Assembly (NCBI RefSeq): GCF_008831285.2
Contig: NC_045140.1
Span: forward strand, 24,198,131-24,262,130
Source of the DNA: Nymphaea colorata
Taxonomy: Eukaryota; Streptophyta; Magnoliopsida; Nymphaeales; Nymphaeaceae
DNA length: 64,000 bases
Reading direction: 5' to 3'
Shown: piece by piece, positions 26,601-39,799 of the stretch
Layout of the letters: each line of letters begins with the position of its first letter
Numbering within the stretch: position 1 is the first letter of the stretch
Notes under the pieces: model-generated
What the model was told of the DNA's origin: nothing
Seen by the model: only the letters and a program-made list of their open reading frames with translations
The model's database searches: none
Translations under genes and position numbers: made by a program

Positions 26601-26787
26601 CACAAAACATGCTTCACCAAGTGATGGAGGCAGAATTTTTTTGGGCTGACAGGCGCTCAAGTCATCAGCTCAAGTGTAATGTGAGCACCCCATATAATTT
26701 TCTAGCTCATAACAATCTAATTTTAAAATTAAACTTTTGATAGATTGGTGTAGGCACTGTCCGACATAGTTTCATAAAAACTCACAC

Positions 26788-26789
<2 letters not shown>

Positions 26790-26829
<40 letters not shown>
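26790..26829. repeat. (TA)n microsatellite, 40 bp
   Basis: About 20 uninterrupted TA units, the longest pure TA tract seen apart from the compound one at 2.8 kb. Confidence 0.9.
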
Positions 26830-26835
<6 letters not shown>

Positions 26836-27538
26836 CTACCACTATAGAAACAAACAAGATCAAAGGATGGCCTTCCACACTAAATTTGACTCAGGACCAA
26901 CGGCAGCTTAAAGCTCCACCCTCTCCCAATATATTAATCCCCAAAGCTCGACTATTTAAATCTAAGGAAGTAAAATATATGTCAATAATAAGCATCTCTG
27001 GTGAAGTACATTTTTTTTGTAGTCATCTATTTTATTCTAAAGCGTAAACGTATACGGCTAATTGGGCTTAGATTAAGTTTGAAATGGACATGAGAAGACT
27101 TCCAACCTGGTCCAGCATCAAAGTGGGCGTGGAGTTAATAATGCCCGCATTTTTAATAAGATTATATATATAGAATCCGAATAATGTGTTGTGGAAAAAG
27201 CAAATTGCTAACTAAACAGTACACATCATGTGCATGTTCAACGCGATGGAGTTTCGTCTCGTAGATCTGAGTATCAATTCTTTAAGAGAGAATATGAGCT
27301 TTTAGGATGCTTTCATCGTCCACAATCTTTTACCAGTCAGAGAGCATTGTCTGTCACGGACGGGGCCGTGGACTGCATATTCTTTCTAAAGTGGTAGCTT
27401 TCTATGGTGGTTTTCCACCCACTTGAGCAACAACCTGTAATGGCACCCCACAGGTGCAGGTCAAGATGGACTCCATAATATGAGGTTTTTCGTAGCAAAC
27501 ACTGGCCAGTATGATAGTTTAAATTGATGGTTTAGATC

Positions 27539-28015
27539 TAGGGGTGAAGACGACCCAAGTAGAGCTCGAGTTCAGTCACCTCGAAATCAGCTCGACTAAT
27601 GAAGCCTCGAGTTCGAGCTCAATAATAGCTCGACAGCTCGAAATCGACTCGGTAGTTACATATTGAGCTCAAGTTCAACTCAATTAAGGCTAGACAAACT
27701 CATTTGAATGTATGAACTATTATTGGTCATAAATCGAGTTAGACTCGATTAAGGCTCCACAAACTTGAAAGTGCTTTTGTAAAAACTTACATAATTAATT
27801 AACGTCAACATACCGGGTTTTTAATTTAAAAAACGAGTCAAATATTTAAAAAATCGCTACACATCATTTTCGAGCCAAGTCGAGCTTGAACATTTCGAGT
27901 TTAGTGAACTCAAATCGACTCGATTATTTAAACGAGTCGACTCGTTAAGCGAATGACTCAGCTCGAACTATTTCGAGAGCCAAGCTTTAATGAGTCAAGC
28001 TATTCATCACCCCTA
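27539..28015. mobile_element. hAT-type MITE with perfect 8-bp target duplication, 477 bp
   Basis: The ends are TAGGGGTGA and its inverted copy TCACCCCTA. The flanks carry an exact 8-bp duplication, TTTAGATC, at 27531-27538 and 28016-28023. The interior consists of CTCGAGTTCGAGCTC-like units in both orientations around an AT-rich middle. The intact duplication suggests a more recent insertion than the similar elements at 8.9 and 10.6 kb. Confidence 0.82.
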
Positions 28016-31000
28016 TTTAGATCCAGATGGATATTTGGATTCAGTCCGATTTTGTAGGACCAAAATTTCCCAAATACACATACTTATCACAAGTTCAAAA
28101 ATGAATTTATTTTTTATTTTTGTATGAACGTTGGTGCTTGTCCCTCGTTAATTTTTTTTCCCCGAAAAGTTTAGTTTTTTTTTTTTTTAAGTAGTCTCCG
28201 GACGGTAGTTGTGATTCTTATTTCATAGTTGATGCAATGGACATGTACCTAAGTTTTTTGTTTTATTAGATAAGATAGAGACAACCCCATGAGATTTGAA
28301 ATCTTTGAAAAATGTCCCCACCGTGGGGAGGACCTAACTATCCAATATTTGAGGGTTTTCCTTAGCATACTAGGCCATACTAGGCCTGCTGCTAAGATGT
28401 TAGAAGGATTTCTTATATTTTGAATTATTTGTACTTAAGCTTGTTGTTTGCTGCAAATAATGACAAGCAATGATCTTGGCATGATAAATATGTAGGGCAA
28501 CCCAAAATTTGCAGCTTCTTTCTTCCGTTATTGAAAGCCATGTTGCTTTAAAGACCCATTGATCCATATACACGTTCAAACATAGCGGAGGTGCTTTATC
28601 CGAAACACCGAGAGCAAACCTATACTGTGGGAGGATAGAGAAGAGGGTGGAGGTTTTGGTACTTTTGATAGGCTGTAGGACAAAATACTTCTCCAGCTCT
28701 GCCAACGATATTAGCATCCTAGCGACCACCAAGACTCATACCGGTCGCTTCTACAGCTAAAAACCTTTAGCTATGATTTTATCCTTTAGCTACCATTTTG
28801 TTTTAGTATCTACTACACCTACCTACCTGCCTATATACATGCGCGCACATGTTAAACCAAAATCATGCACAAAATCTTTTAAATTACTAGCAATTGGTTC
28901 ACATAATTAAAAAAAAAAACATTACAATGTAAAATAATCGATATACAAAGAATGCAGGACTTCATCTTCTAAGCCTAGCGCCATCTCTGTCTTCCTTTCT
29001 CTTTCATGCCTTCCCACATACAAGTCAAAAGCAAAGGCCATTGTAATTGCTCAAGTTATCTAAAATGCAATAAGAAATGAAAAAAAAAAATACAAGAATA
29101 ATAGAAGAAGCTATTAGCAAGAGAATTCAATGGTTCCAAAATCATTGTAACCTCCACGAACTCTCATAGCCTTCTTTCCTTCCCCAACAGAAACAATGAC
29201 TCCCCAAAACCCCAGCAGACAGAATCCGTTCTCCCCAAAGCATCGCAGACAGATCGCGGTGGAAGATCATACGATACCAACCAATAGTTAAGCAGCATGC
29301 AAGGAAAACTCACATTTAGGAAAGTTTTTTAAGCAACAAAAACTATTAAATATTCCTGAAACATGAAGTGGAAAACAACATCCATGAGCCAAACAAGCAA
29401 ACATGCTTTGGAAAATCGAGAGATTAGCAGTTCTGCAGGTATACATGTGCAGGCTCACTCCTACAATATATCTTTCATCTTCTGAAAGAACAGCTGTTAA
29501 AGTATCATCTTTGTGTGCAATGAAATCTTCTGAAGAGTAAAAAGAAAAGAAGATATGAGCATATGAAAGTTGATCATATTAAACATTGAGTGCTAGTCTT
29601 ACAAGGGTTTCTTCATGGCCCTCTCCTCTTGCCCTGGTTTTGCACTTCAAAGGGAGTGCGTTGTGTCGGGTACATTAGAGTTGCACTTCTTTGTCTTTCA
29701 CATTTTGTAAATCAGATTTTTTTTTTTTGTTATTTTTGACGTCCTAAACATGCAAAACATAGTCAAAATGGCAGATGCCAAGATAAAATTTTGTAGCATT
29801 TCAGATCTTTAGACTATTACATGTTTATGTGCTTGCAATTGCGGAGAACAATGTTTATGTAATGAAATTAATTGACTACTATCTAGCAAATTTTCTGGTG
29901 GTTTAAGTCCATATAAATCGTGCAACTGAGATGTAATTTATCCGTTTTCCATCTCTATTGCAACTACTATAGAAGCTAAATGGGATAATTAACCAGAGCG
30001 AAGTTACGAATTCTGATTCAGACTAATTTAAAAAAAAAATGGTATTTGACTAGCATAAGATTTTACATTTATATATAGTCGACTCGGATCTTTGTGTCAG
30101 ATCCGAGTTGGTTGGCCATGCACGAACCGAAGTGACTCTGGCTGATACGAATATGATAACGTTATAAGCAGTCTACCTACTAAAAACTTTTAAGAAATTA
30201 TTTATTGATTGATTTTGGAATCAGCAAGAGAAAAGGCTTGCTTTTTTAAAAGAAAACATAAAAGTAGAAATGAAAACTTTCCAAAGGGAAAGGCAATTTT
30301 CTTTCGTATCTAAAGACATTTATCCAGTTGGCTAGATTCTTCTGGTCTCTCCGTTTAATGCACGGCGCAACTCAGATTTCATGGAGCTCTACTGGATCTG
30401 CTCGGATCCAAATATTTTTCTTTTGGATATCTCTTAATCAGCAACCATAAAAGGCAACATGGATAATGAGTTGAACCATAAGATTTATATCATAACTAAG
30501 GAATCTTATCGCGCGTACATTAAAAATGTCATAATGTCATCGTGCGTACATTTAAAATGTTATCCTTGTTCCCTTCTTTTATGTTTTCTCTCGTTCACAT
30601 ATCTCACCTGCAAATAGAGGAGGCTTAATCATATCATGTTCCCACTTTTACCATGAAAAAATTTTGTAGATATTGGTAGTGATAGTTGGTCAGGGTCTGA
30701 GCTGGGGTAAGGCTCACATGGTCCTTAGCCCCACCTCAAAAATTAAAAAAAAAAAAATTACATGTAAATTTTAAAAAAATTCACTTGTTGTATATAAAAA
30801 TTTTGAAAAATAATGTTTCGGTCCTAGTAAAATTTTAAAAACTTTAATTCAGACCTCCAAATGAAACATTTTTTGCTCTGCCCCTACAGTGGGAATAGTG
30901 GTTGTTGAGGTCGCTTCTCTCTCGAATTGGTCGGTCTTGGATTTGCATCATCCTCCAATCGTACGAGCAAGTCTTATAAAAATTATGAACTACATGTTTA

Positions 31001-31216
31001 ATAGGCTTTCTTTTCCGTTTTTATGTAGATATATCATTTAGAAGTCAGCACTTGTAAACGTCCACGGATCTTGAGTAAAAAACCACACGTACGCAGATAC
31101 ACCATTCGTAGAATTAATTAAGATGATATAACTGATATAAAAATGTCCCCGAACCATGCAGATTTCATTAGATGCAGACCTCTGTAAGCGCATGAGTGAT
31201 TATGAGAAACACATAT

Positions 31217-31394
31217 TGTAACTATTTAAAAAGTTTAGTTTAGAGCTTCAAGGGCTCATAAAGGAGAGGGGTTGTTAAGTGATTGGTATTTTCTTTAACT
31301 TTTTTTAAGCTAGAACTGAAACTATTAAGGGTTGGGTCAGAATCTTTCGAACCAAGGGTCGGAGCCGAGTGCGGGAGTGAGCTGGATCGTTACA
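31217..31394 (+). mobile_element. Solo LTR related to the TRIM-like element
   Basis: It starts TGTAACTATTTAAAAAGTTTAG and ends GGATCGTTACA, with the same internal landmarks as the LTRs at 34.5 kb (AAGTTTAGTTT, GGTTGTTAAG, GAACTGAAACTATTAAGG). The flanking pentamers CATAT/TATAT match at 4 of 5 positions. No primer-binding site or second LTR is adjacent, so it reads as a recombination-derived solo LTR. Confidence 0.6.
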
Positions 31395-32919
31395 TATATT
31401 GAGTATCTTTGGGCGAACAAAGACATGAAGAATACGGTATAACCTTTTCTTTCTAAGTAACTTGGAACTCTCAAGAGAAAATCGGATGGGTCATTCTGCT
31501 CGTGACATAGCGCCTGAGTTTCAAGGTGCTCTAAATGAAGAAAAGGGCGAAGCAAAGGAAAAGTAGATGCCATAAACCCAACTACTGCTTTGGTTAGATA
31601 GATCGGAAAAGGGGAACAAAAGCCCTCTCTGAGCATCAGACACAGCACCATCAAGAACTGGATCTGGGGCGCATAGTGGCAGCGCAGCTACTTCATGATC
31701 AACGCTCTTCACTTCAACTCGGTGTTGTAAAAATTGCTCGGAATCCTCTTCTTCGTGTCCAAATTTGAGTCAAATTAATTCAATTCGTGGCCAATATGCA
31801 TTATTCTTGATAACATTAGAGCGGTGAAACAGATACACCACCCTTTTGCATATGAATGCAGAATCATAAATGTGGGGTGAGAAAAGTTGCAACAACTCGG
31901 TCCACTTTTATATTGGATTCAGACTCTTGATCCAACAGATATCAACCCTTTTTCTCAGTTTCGGTTTCAGTTCCAAAATCATTAGAATTAAAACAACCAA
32001 CCACTTAATAAATGCTATATCTGCGAGTGGGCTGGGTTCAGAAATATATATTATTGGGCCAAGTTAAAAGAGTACGTGAGTGTTGTTGCTATTCTATACA
32101 TGGATGAATTGTTCCTTTCTTATCTCGTAAATTGAGAAGGCTTATCTTCGTAGGTTCTGGATATAATGAAAAGTTCCTAATATCTTCTTACAATTTTTTT
32201 TTTCATTTCATTCAAAAAAAGAAAGGGAATCATTGACCGGAGCCGATCTTCCTCGAGACACCAAACGAACCCTCGAAGGATGGGAGGAAAGGTGGGGGTT
32301 TCGGCTTTCTATTAGGCGATATAATGAAATACTCCTTCTGCTCTCACAACATTGACTGTAGCCGATCGAAACACATATACCCATATTGGTCAAAATGCCA
32401 GATCAATTGGAGAAAATGATACAAAACATATATATTTATAACATTGCCAAGCATCATTCAAACAGACTGAAGTTTTGATTGATCCCAACCAATTTTCAGT
32501 CCAGCTATTGCAAGCTTCTTCCATCTCTCAATCTCTCTGCGCTTCCTTGCAAGTTGCAAAACCATTAAATAAACAGGCCATAGATTGAATGATGTAAGGT
32601 GGGAACCGAGCCGGCTTAGATATGCAGTACTTTCATAACCAAGTCTTAACCCGAGTTAGGCATCTGATGGGAATCCTGATAAAATCCCTTTCTGTTAATA
32701 TAAATACAGATTTCATTATGGCTCCAAGTCCAAATTCAGTTACATATATAATCTGATTAAGATGAATTCCATAAGAAATGGATCCAAACTAAATCCAAAT
32801 AGCTTAATTACAACCCAGCTGCAAAAAAGTCTGGTCAAAGGTTGGCATAGCTGAGGGATGAAGGGTTTTGGTGATGAGAACAATTGCATGTGTAGGTGAG
32901 ATGGCAGGAACAAGGACAG

Positions 32920-32923
<4 letters not shown>

Positions 32924-32961
<38 letters not shown>
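32924..32961 (+). repeat. Poly(A) tract of 38 bases
   Basis: An uninterrupted run of 38 A. It could be the tail of an old retroposed transcript in + orientation, but no coding remnant or flanking duplication was recognised, so it is recorded only as a homopolymer. Confidence 0.9.
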
Positions 32962-32963
<2 letters not shown>

Positions 32964-33822
32964 TGTGTGGGTCAATAACTGATGCACCCATATCGGCTGA
33001 CCTCCCAACACCAACCCCATCCTTACGAGACCGATCGCACACTTTTATATATATATATATAGTGTCTCTATTTTGTATTATTCAGTCAGCCATGTAATCA
33101 TCGTTTCATATTAGTTCACACCTTTTTCAATATTTTTTTTTCAATTAGAGTCAACAATAATATATATATATAGAGAGAGAGAGAGAGAGTTGGGGATGCA
33201 GTCGTTGAGGATGTCGACAGTTTGGATTTGACCTGATTATTGTTTTAGGCTTGAAAAATCTAATTGTTTGGTTTTTATTCAGTTCCAGTTTGGTGAAAGA
33301 AATTAAATAGGACCTTGCTTAATAGTTAGGCGTGAGTCTGTACGTTGAATCTACCCGAACCACGTCAGGATGAATAATTAAATGTCAGTCCAACTAGCAA
33401 CATGAACCTGATTATAAATAAAATTCGGATCCAGAGTTGGCACCATCCTGGTTTGCTTATATGTACGCCATCCTCGCTCAATCAATATGGATCGAGTCCA
33501 CACTGACCTAGATTTAACCCCAAAATAATAAGGCCAGATTTGAGTAAGATCTATAATCTTACAGTATAAACAACAGAAAGACGCGTTTTACAGAGTTAAT
33601 TTGCCCCTGGTTAACTTTTAGGATGCTAAATGGGCGGGATTTTGTTGTAAAAATTAAGAACCGACAAGATCTTGTTCCAAAGACTAGTGATTAGTAGGCA
33701 CCAAAGTCTGATTAGGCCTTATAGGCCACATGGTTTTAGCAAGGCCCCAATGCACTCGAAATTTTAAGAGTCATTTGACAATGAGAATAGTTTGTTGTTG
33801 TTCTTTCATTCATAGAACGGAA

Positions 33823-33969
33823 ACAAATTGTTACTGCTACCAAACAGGCCCTTAATGGCTACAAATATCACCGTCATCGATCGTCACCAAAGATCTACAA
33901 ATTGCTACTGCTACCAAACAGCCCTTAATTGCTACAAATATCGCCGTCATCGATCATCACCAAAGATCT
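33823..33969. repeat. Tandem duplication, 74-bp unit, two copies
   Basis: Copies at 33823-33896 and 33897-33969 share ACTGCTACCAAACAG, CTACAAATATC and CCAAAGATCT with a 74-bp offset and only a few differences. Confidence 0.85.
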
Positions 33970-34508
33970 GAAAAAGGTTATGTGAGATGAACTGAGATCA
34001 AGTCACTCCTTGTTTAATTTGTTCAGGTAGTATTATCAAAAACACATTTGATCATGTTGCTCTTGTTAACAAACTGATGATAGCAAACTAACGAGTAAAT
34101 AAACGGCTTTGATGTCATGTCAAGTTGTTGCTCAAAGTGGTGGGCGAGCGTTTGGAGTTACGTCGATATCGTCCATTTAAGAAGGGTAGGCCTGAGCCAA
34201 TGTAGCCAGCGAGGCCTTGATGCGCATGCATGCGACTGTGGGCTTGGTAGTTGATCGGGAGAACATCTTCACTTGTAATATTCAACGAATAGCAATTTTG
34301 CTCCATCGTACACTAATATTCAACTATCGATTTCAGTTCAATGTCTCGTACACTTCACACTGTTTGGTTGGCGGAAAACTGGCCTTCAAGACTTAGGGCT
34401 AGGCCGCATGCTCGGTTGGCAGGGCCTAAGTCAACCTTTTGGCGGCTAGAGAGCGGTGCTAACAGTCAGTGCCACCACAGCCCTGTCAAGTTTCAGTACC
34501 ACTTACCA

Positions 34509-35228
34509 TGTAATACCTTTAAAGTTTAATCTCATAACAAGGATTGTAAGAGATTTTGAGGGACTTATAAAGGAAGTTGTTAAGTTGTCGGTCTTCTAAA
34601 TTTATAGTGTTTTGAGACCGAAACAAAAACTGTTAAGGGGATGGTTGGGATCTGCTAAAGCAGGAGTTAGAGCCCTGAAGTGGGTCAGGTTATTACAGTG
34701 GTATCAGAATATCATTTAATACTAGGACTTGAGGTCACACACATACAAACACGTGTGTTGCAATGAGGGTGAATTGTAACACTCCAAAAGTTTAGTTTCA
34801 TATTAAAAATTGTGAGAGATCTTGAGAGACTTGTAACTGAGGTTATTAAGTTGTTGGTCATTATGGTTTCTAGCCTTTTGGGACTAGAACCGAAATTATT
34901 ATGGGGTGGGTTGGGGTCCATCGGAACAGAGGCCAGAGCCTAAAAGTGGGTCGAGTCATTAAAGTGGTATTAAAACATGGTTCAACACTCATACCTACAG
35001 TCACATACGTGTGGATATGTGTGTCTTAAGGAGAAGTGAATTATAACACCCCAAAAGTCTAGTCTACTATCGAAGATTATGAGGAATCTTCAAAAACTTA
35101 CATAGAAAGTTAGTAAGTTGTTGGACATCCCAGTTCTTAATCTTTTGAGACGAACTGAAATTGTTAGGGGGCGGATTATGATCCGCCCCACTTGGGACTC
35201 CAGTTAGGGAGTGGGTCAGGTCATTACA
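34509..35228 (+). mobile_element. TRIM-like retroelement with three LTRs and two primer-binding sites
   Basis: Three direct repeats, 34509-34697 (189 bp), 34775-34963 (189 bp) and 35042-35228 (187 bp), start TGTAA/TATAACACCCC-like and end TTACA/TTAAA. They are separated by 77-78 bp. One base after the first and second repeats lies TGGTATCAGAAT (34699) and TGGTATTAAAAC (34965), matching the initiator tRNA-Met primer-binding site TGGTATCAGAGC at 10 and 8 of 12 bases. Purine-rich tracts precede the second and third LTR. Such tiny internal domains with no genes define TRIM elements. The repeats differ from each other by roughly 30% by eye, so the element is old. No target duplication was found. 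Confidence 0.75.
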
Positions 35229-35890
35229 AGTCAAAGCAATCCTAACCTTATATCAAAATAAAACAAAGTCTGGCAGCGGCTTATACTCTTCGGTCCCAAA
35301 CAAAAGAAAGCAATTCCCTAGTAAATCTCCACACTTGAACAACTCACAGTAGGATGAATTTTCCTTCTAAATGAGATTTCCCTGCTCCGATATGTTCAGG
35401 ATCTTTGTACTGCTGAATTCCATAAATTTGATGCGGTAACTCTCAATCTCTGTATATATATATATATATATAATCTTGAAGGATTTAGATGATTAAGAGT
35501 TAAAAAACTATTTTTGGGTGTTGAGTGCAAAGAAAAAATGAGAGAGAAAGAAAAAAGGATCTCTTTAATGGAATTTTAATTCTGCAGGAAATGAATAAAG
35601 GTTCGTTCCTTTTCCCTCCTTGTTCCTTTCCCTTTCATTTCTTTTATTCGTCATCCATTCTTTTTCATCTTTTTTCCTCCTTCGAGACCGCATTTAAGGG
35701 GGAAGGAAGTACGTTTGCATCGCTTTGATTAAATATGTATGTGGCGACCAAAAAAAACATAAATGCGAGATAATGATTGAGAAGGGCTTTGTTGTCTTAG
35801 TCTCGGCGTCTTGGCCCACCCAATATTTAAATAATTTGAATATCTTTGATTCCTTGCGCATCTTGTCCAAAAGCAAATGTTTCCACTCAT

Positions 35891-36025
35891 CAGTGGCGGA
35901 ACCAAAAATTTCTAGCCATACAACTTTAAAATTATAGCAATATAGTGTTAAGACATTACAAAGCATTTTTTGATGAGCAGGTGTGGGCAGTGGCCCACCC
36001 AAGCCAACAAGTAGCTCCGCTATTG
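35891..36025. mobile_element. Short hAT-type element, 135 bp, exact target duplication
   Basis: It begins CAGTGGCGGAACC and ends GCTCCGCTATTG, an imperfect inverted repeat of about 10/13 bases with the CA...TG ends of hAT transposons. CCACTCAT is duplicated exactly on both sides (35883-35890 and 36026-36033). It has no coding capacity. A similar right end (GCTCCACTACTG) occurs at 25939-25950, suggesting relatives in the window. Confidence 0.7.
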
Positions 36026-37096
36026 CCACTCATTAAAAACTCATTAAAAAGTAAACCCAACTTACAATCTGAAAATCAAACATACTAACAGGGTTTTATA
36101 AATTTCTCCTTTCTTAAGAATTAATGTCTCAAGAGCTCTAAATGGAGAATGGCCATCTACCAATACATCCCTTGCACCAACCTCCTTAAGCATCACCAGC
36201 TCTTCTTTAAATTATCAATTCAAATGTGGCTTTTGAGGTCCAAAAGGTTGGAAAAGAAAAAAAAAAAATAGTTTCATGTTTGTTCCTGCTTGTGTAGATA
36301 TTCATCGTTAAAATATTCTACCTGCCAACGAATTGATGCCTGTCAAGCATTTAATCACTTGGTTTTTGAAGTTACGTAAATCAACAAAACCATTTTTTTC
36401 AATGAGATGATATAAGTACCTTTAAAAGAGAGAAAAACAAAGATTCAAGTAGATGAAAGTTTTTTTTTTTTTTAAAAAAAAAAATCATAACTATATCTTG
36501 GCCGACGATATTACAGCGGTAGTTAATTTCACCACGCACAAATGAAATTTTTTACCGCTTGTATAAGATATGAACAATGAATTTGAAATAATTTGAAGAA
36601 AAACTGCATTAAAGGCACAAAAGGGTTGCTAGTTCACCGCGATTATCGCCAAAGCTTTAATTCTTTCTGAAGCAAAATCTCCGGTATGCAATGTCAAGGA
36701 GTCTTCTGGCCCACTTCTTCGTACTTGAGAAACGATCCTCACTTTGTATTTTACAAACGAATTTGGTGTCCAAAGATGCGACATAGACTCAATCATGGAT
36801 CAAAGGAAGAAATGGCCGGTGAAAGTCTAAATAGCCTGCTAAGCTGCCGCCAGCTCTACCAACCCTACAAAATTGCGCCACATAAATGCCGGTGAGAGAT
36901 GAGAACAAATTTTCCTGGACATACGTCTAATCACCAAATAAGACAAATCGCACTTTAAATCTGATTTATGGCATTTGTTTTCACATTGAATTTATATATA
37001 TATATATATCATACATGACATGTATGAAGAAATAATTCAAACAACTGTTTCAATATGTCTCCCCAACAAATATTGAATACTGAACTGTTTATTGGC

Positions 37097-37127
<31 letters not shown>

Positions 37128-39799
37128 TGAGAGAGAGGAAATGATTGGGATATTACGGTTTATCATTGAAGAACTAATGTTTTTTTCGTATCCTTAATTG
37201 TTGTTATTACCGAAGGATCCCCCATCTTGTTATATTATTTTCACGGAATTAACGCTCATTATTTCTTCCGACTCTTAAGTACAAACTATGAATAATGAGG
37301 ATATATTTATATCTACCAACCTCCTTTATCGTACTAGCAAATAAAACCAAAGATTGCGTTATATCAGATAGCCAAAGGAAAAAAAAAAAAAAAAACAATA
37401 TTAAAGAGCCCAAGATCCTATCTCCCTTAGCTTGTATTTCAAAACCCGTGGATTGATGTAGAGGATCTATGAAGGTAGGCTTCTTTGTTTATTTATTAGC
37501 CTTCTTGAATGATTCGCAACCTAAAGCCCACTTTAAACCTAACCTTCATAAGACCTAAGACCCTGACCTAGACCGCGGCACTAGCTAGGTCCTTATCCGT
37601 GAACCTAACGTGTTTGACTAGAGTTCAACTCCAAGTGTTCTTGATGGGAAATCGAAAAGACGTGCGAAATTGGATGTAAATGGGAAAAAAACGCAAACAA
37701 CCATTAGAACTTTTTCATTTAACGCCGTTAAATTAGCGTAAAAACGGATTTATCGATCGGCACCGAAAGAAAAGAGAATAATAAACAAAAATTCGAAAGG
37801 TATTGTTTCATTCTTAATCTTTGCTTTCACAAGCATTGCGTGCTTTTTCGTTGGTCTTCTGCGTTTGTTATAATTCACAAGTCAAATTCCGAATTCAAGA
37901 CACACTGACTGCGATTCAAGACCAACCTTGTCTGGAGATTTTAGTGTTGAATTCAACGAGATGGATAAAACCGGATGAATCAAATCGAGAAACCAGCATG
38001 GATTTCAAGCAGAAGATTTGAGACTTGAACTTTTGGAATCCAAAGAACTTGTGAAAATTTAAATAATTTTTTTCTTTCTTTTTTCTCTCAACTGCTAAGT
38101 TGGAAAAAATTGAAGGTTGAGATGGCTCCTTACCAATCTGGCACCTATGAGGTTCATTTAATCGAGTAATAAGGTTGCTCACATTCAAGAGGTTCGAGGT
38201 TTGAATCTCATCGTCACTATCGCATTCCGGTACGTTATTTATTTATGTGGGTTGCAAATAATAGCAAGCGCGACACCAAGTTAAAGAACGCAGCAAGTCA
38301 GAACCTTAAAAACATCAAGTATATATGGCCTTGGCGATTTTATGCCCAAGTAGAAATAAGCAATAAAGAAAAAAAAAAACAACTTTTTATACTTATTAAG
38401 TCTTGCTTTTTCTTAAAAAAAAAAAGACAAATTCATATATTGAAAAGCGATAGATCTGGACTTCTTTTGGATCTGAGATGGGGATCTGGTGAATCAGAAA
38501 ATGACAAAAGCCAGCTCATTTGGACCTTTAGAAGCAATGTTGTCGCTTGGCAGCAATTTGAGTCTACAAAATCGGAGAAGAAGATCCAACATTAGACTTT
38601 CTTCGACGGGATCTTATTCCTAAGATGACCAATCATCTCGCTTCGAAGCTCCGATCCCATGTGGAGCTAGCGATCAGGCCGTTTGTGTCGCAGCATGATT
38701 GGTCCACGACATTGCGGGATTGTTTGCTAGCATCTGTTTGATTTTGTCCTTGTTGGTATATTAATCACCATATGGAGTTGGACCCTACTACAACTTTTAA
38801 GTCTAAAGTTGTTAATTTTTTGTCATCTTACGTTGAGGGCAAGCTTCGAGTACAAATTTTGTAAAAAAAAAACATAAACAATTGGTTAACTAAAAAGTTT
38901 TATATTCTAAAAACTGTGCAACTCGGACCAGAATCCGAGTTTAACAGTCCAAGAAAGATGTCCAGCATTTAAAAATGTCTGACGGTGATGTTTGAATGTT
39001 CCCTAATTTTTCTTTTCGTTCTTTTATCTTTCATTGAAGTTTGTTCCATTTGTCATCAATATCTAGGAAAATTGGGGAAAAGAAATATCAAGGAAGATTT
39101 TAGATCGCGAGGAAGGTAATTCGCAAGATTCGTTATCCCACCTCATAACCAAAGAGGGAACGCAGATTTTCGAAGAAAATGGCGACAAAATCGCATTCAA
39201 CGAAGAGAAAAAGGAAAAGGAACTTTTTCATTTAAGAACCACTGTTTTGGTTATAATATCAAATAGCGACACTGACATTCTGACACAGCTCCTGAAAAGA
39301 GTTTTTCCCCTTCAAGGATTCACGAAGATTTGGAGTGCGTCTATGAAAATGAAGTTTTTTTAATGAATTTTAAAAACTTTGTTTGTTTATTCGGTTGATG
39401 CACCTAAAACTTGATTTTGGAATTTAAAAACCTTGCTTTAGAGCGTCATCCGAAGGCTTTCCTCGTATTTTTTTAATATCATCCTAAACTAAAACAGCCT
39501 TTTCATATCAATACCAACTTCTTTCCTTACCGAACTACAGTAAAGGAACAACGGTAAAAATGGAGTCATCAGAAGAAAGTTATCGAGTGCATATAAAACA
39601 AATCATTAACATAATGACCACACTAAAAATCACGGCTAAGATGAAAAAAAGGAGGAGTCGTTTTGATATCTCCTTTTCGGAAGTTCTCTTTTCAGGAATT
39701 TTGGAAAAGTCCAGGCGCCACTCGAAAATAAGTAAGACTTTTTTACCCTCCACGTCTCCAGGCGTGAAAAAAACAAAAGACAAGCAAAAGATGGGCAGA

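Noticed and set aside
38150-38235. tRNA or SINE with a box B-like GGTTTGAATCT at 38198
   Set aside because: No acceptable box A at the right distance and no A-rich tail.
39067-39363. 98-codon + strand frame without a start codon
   Set aside because: Considered as a LINE or gag remnant, but no reverse transcriptase or gag motif was seen.
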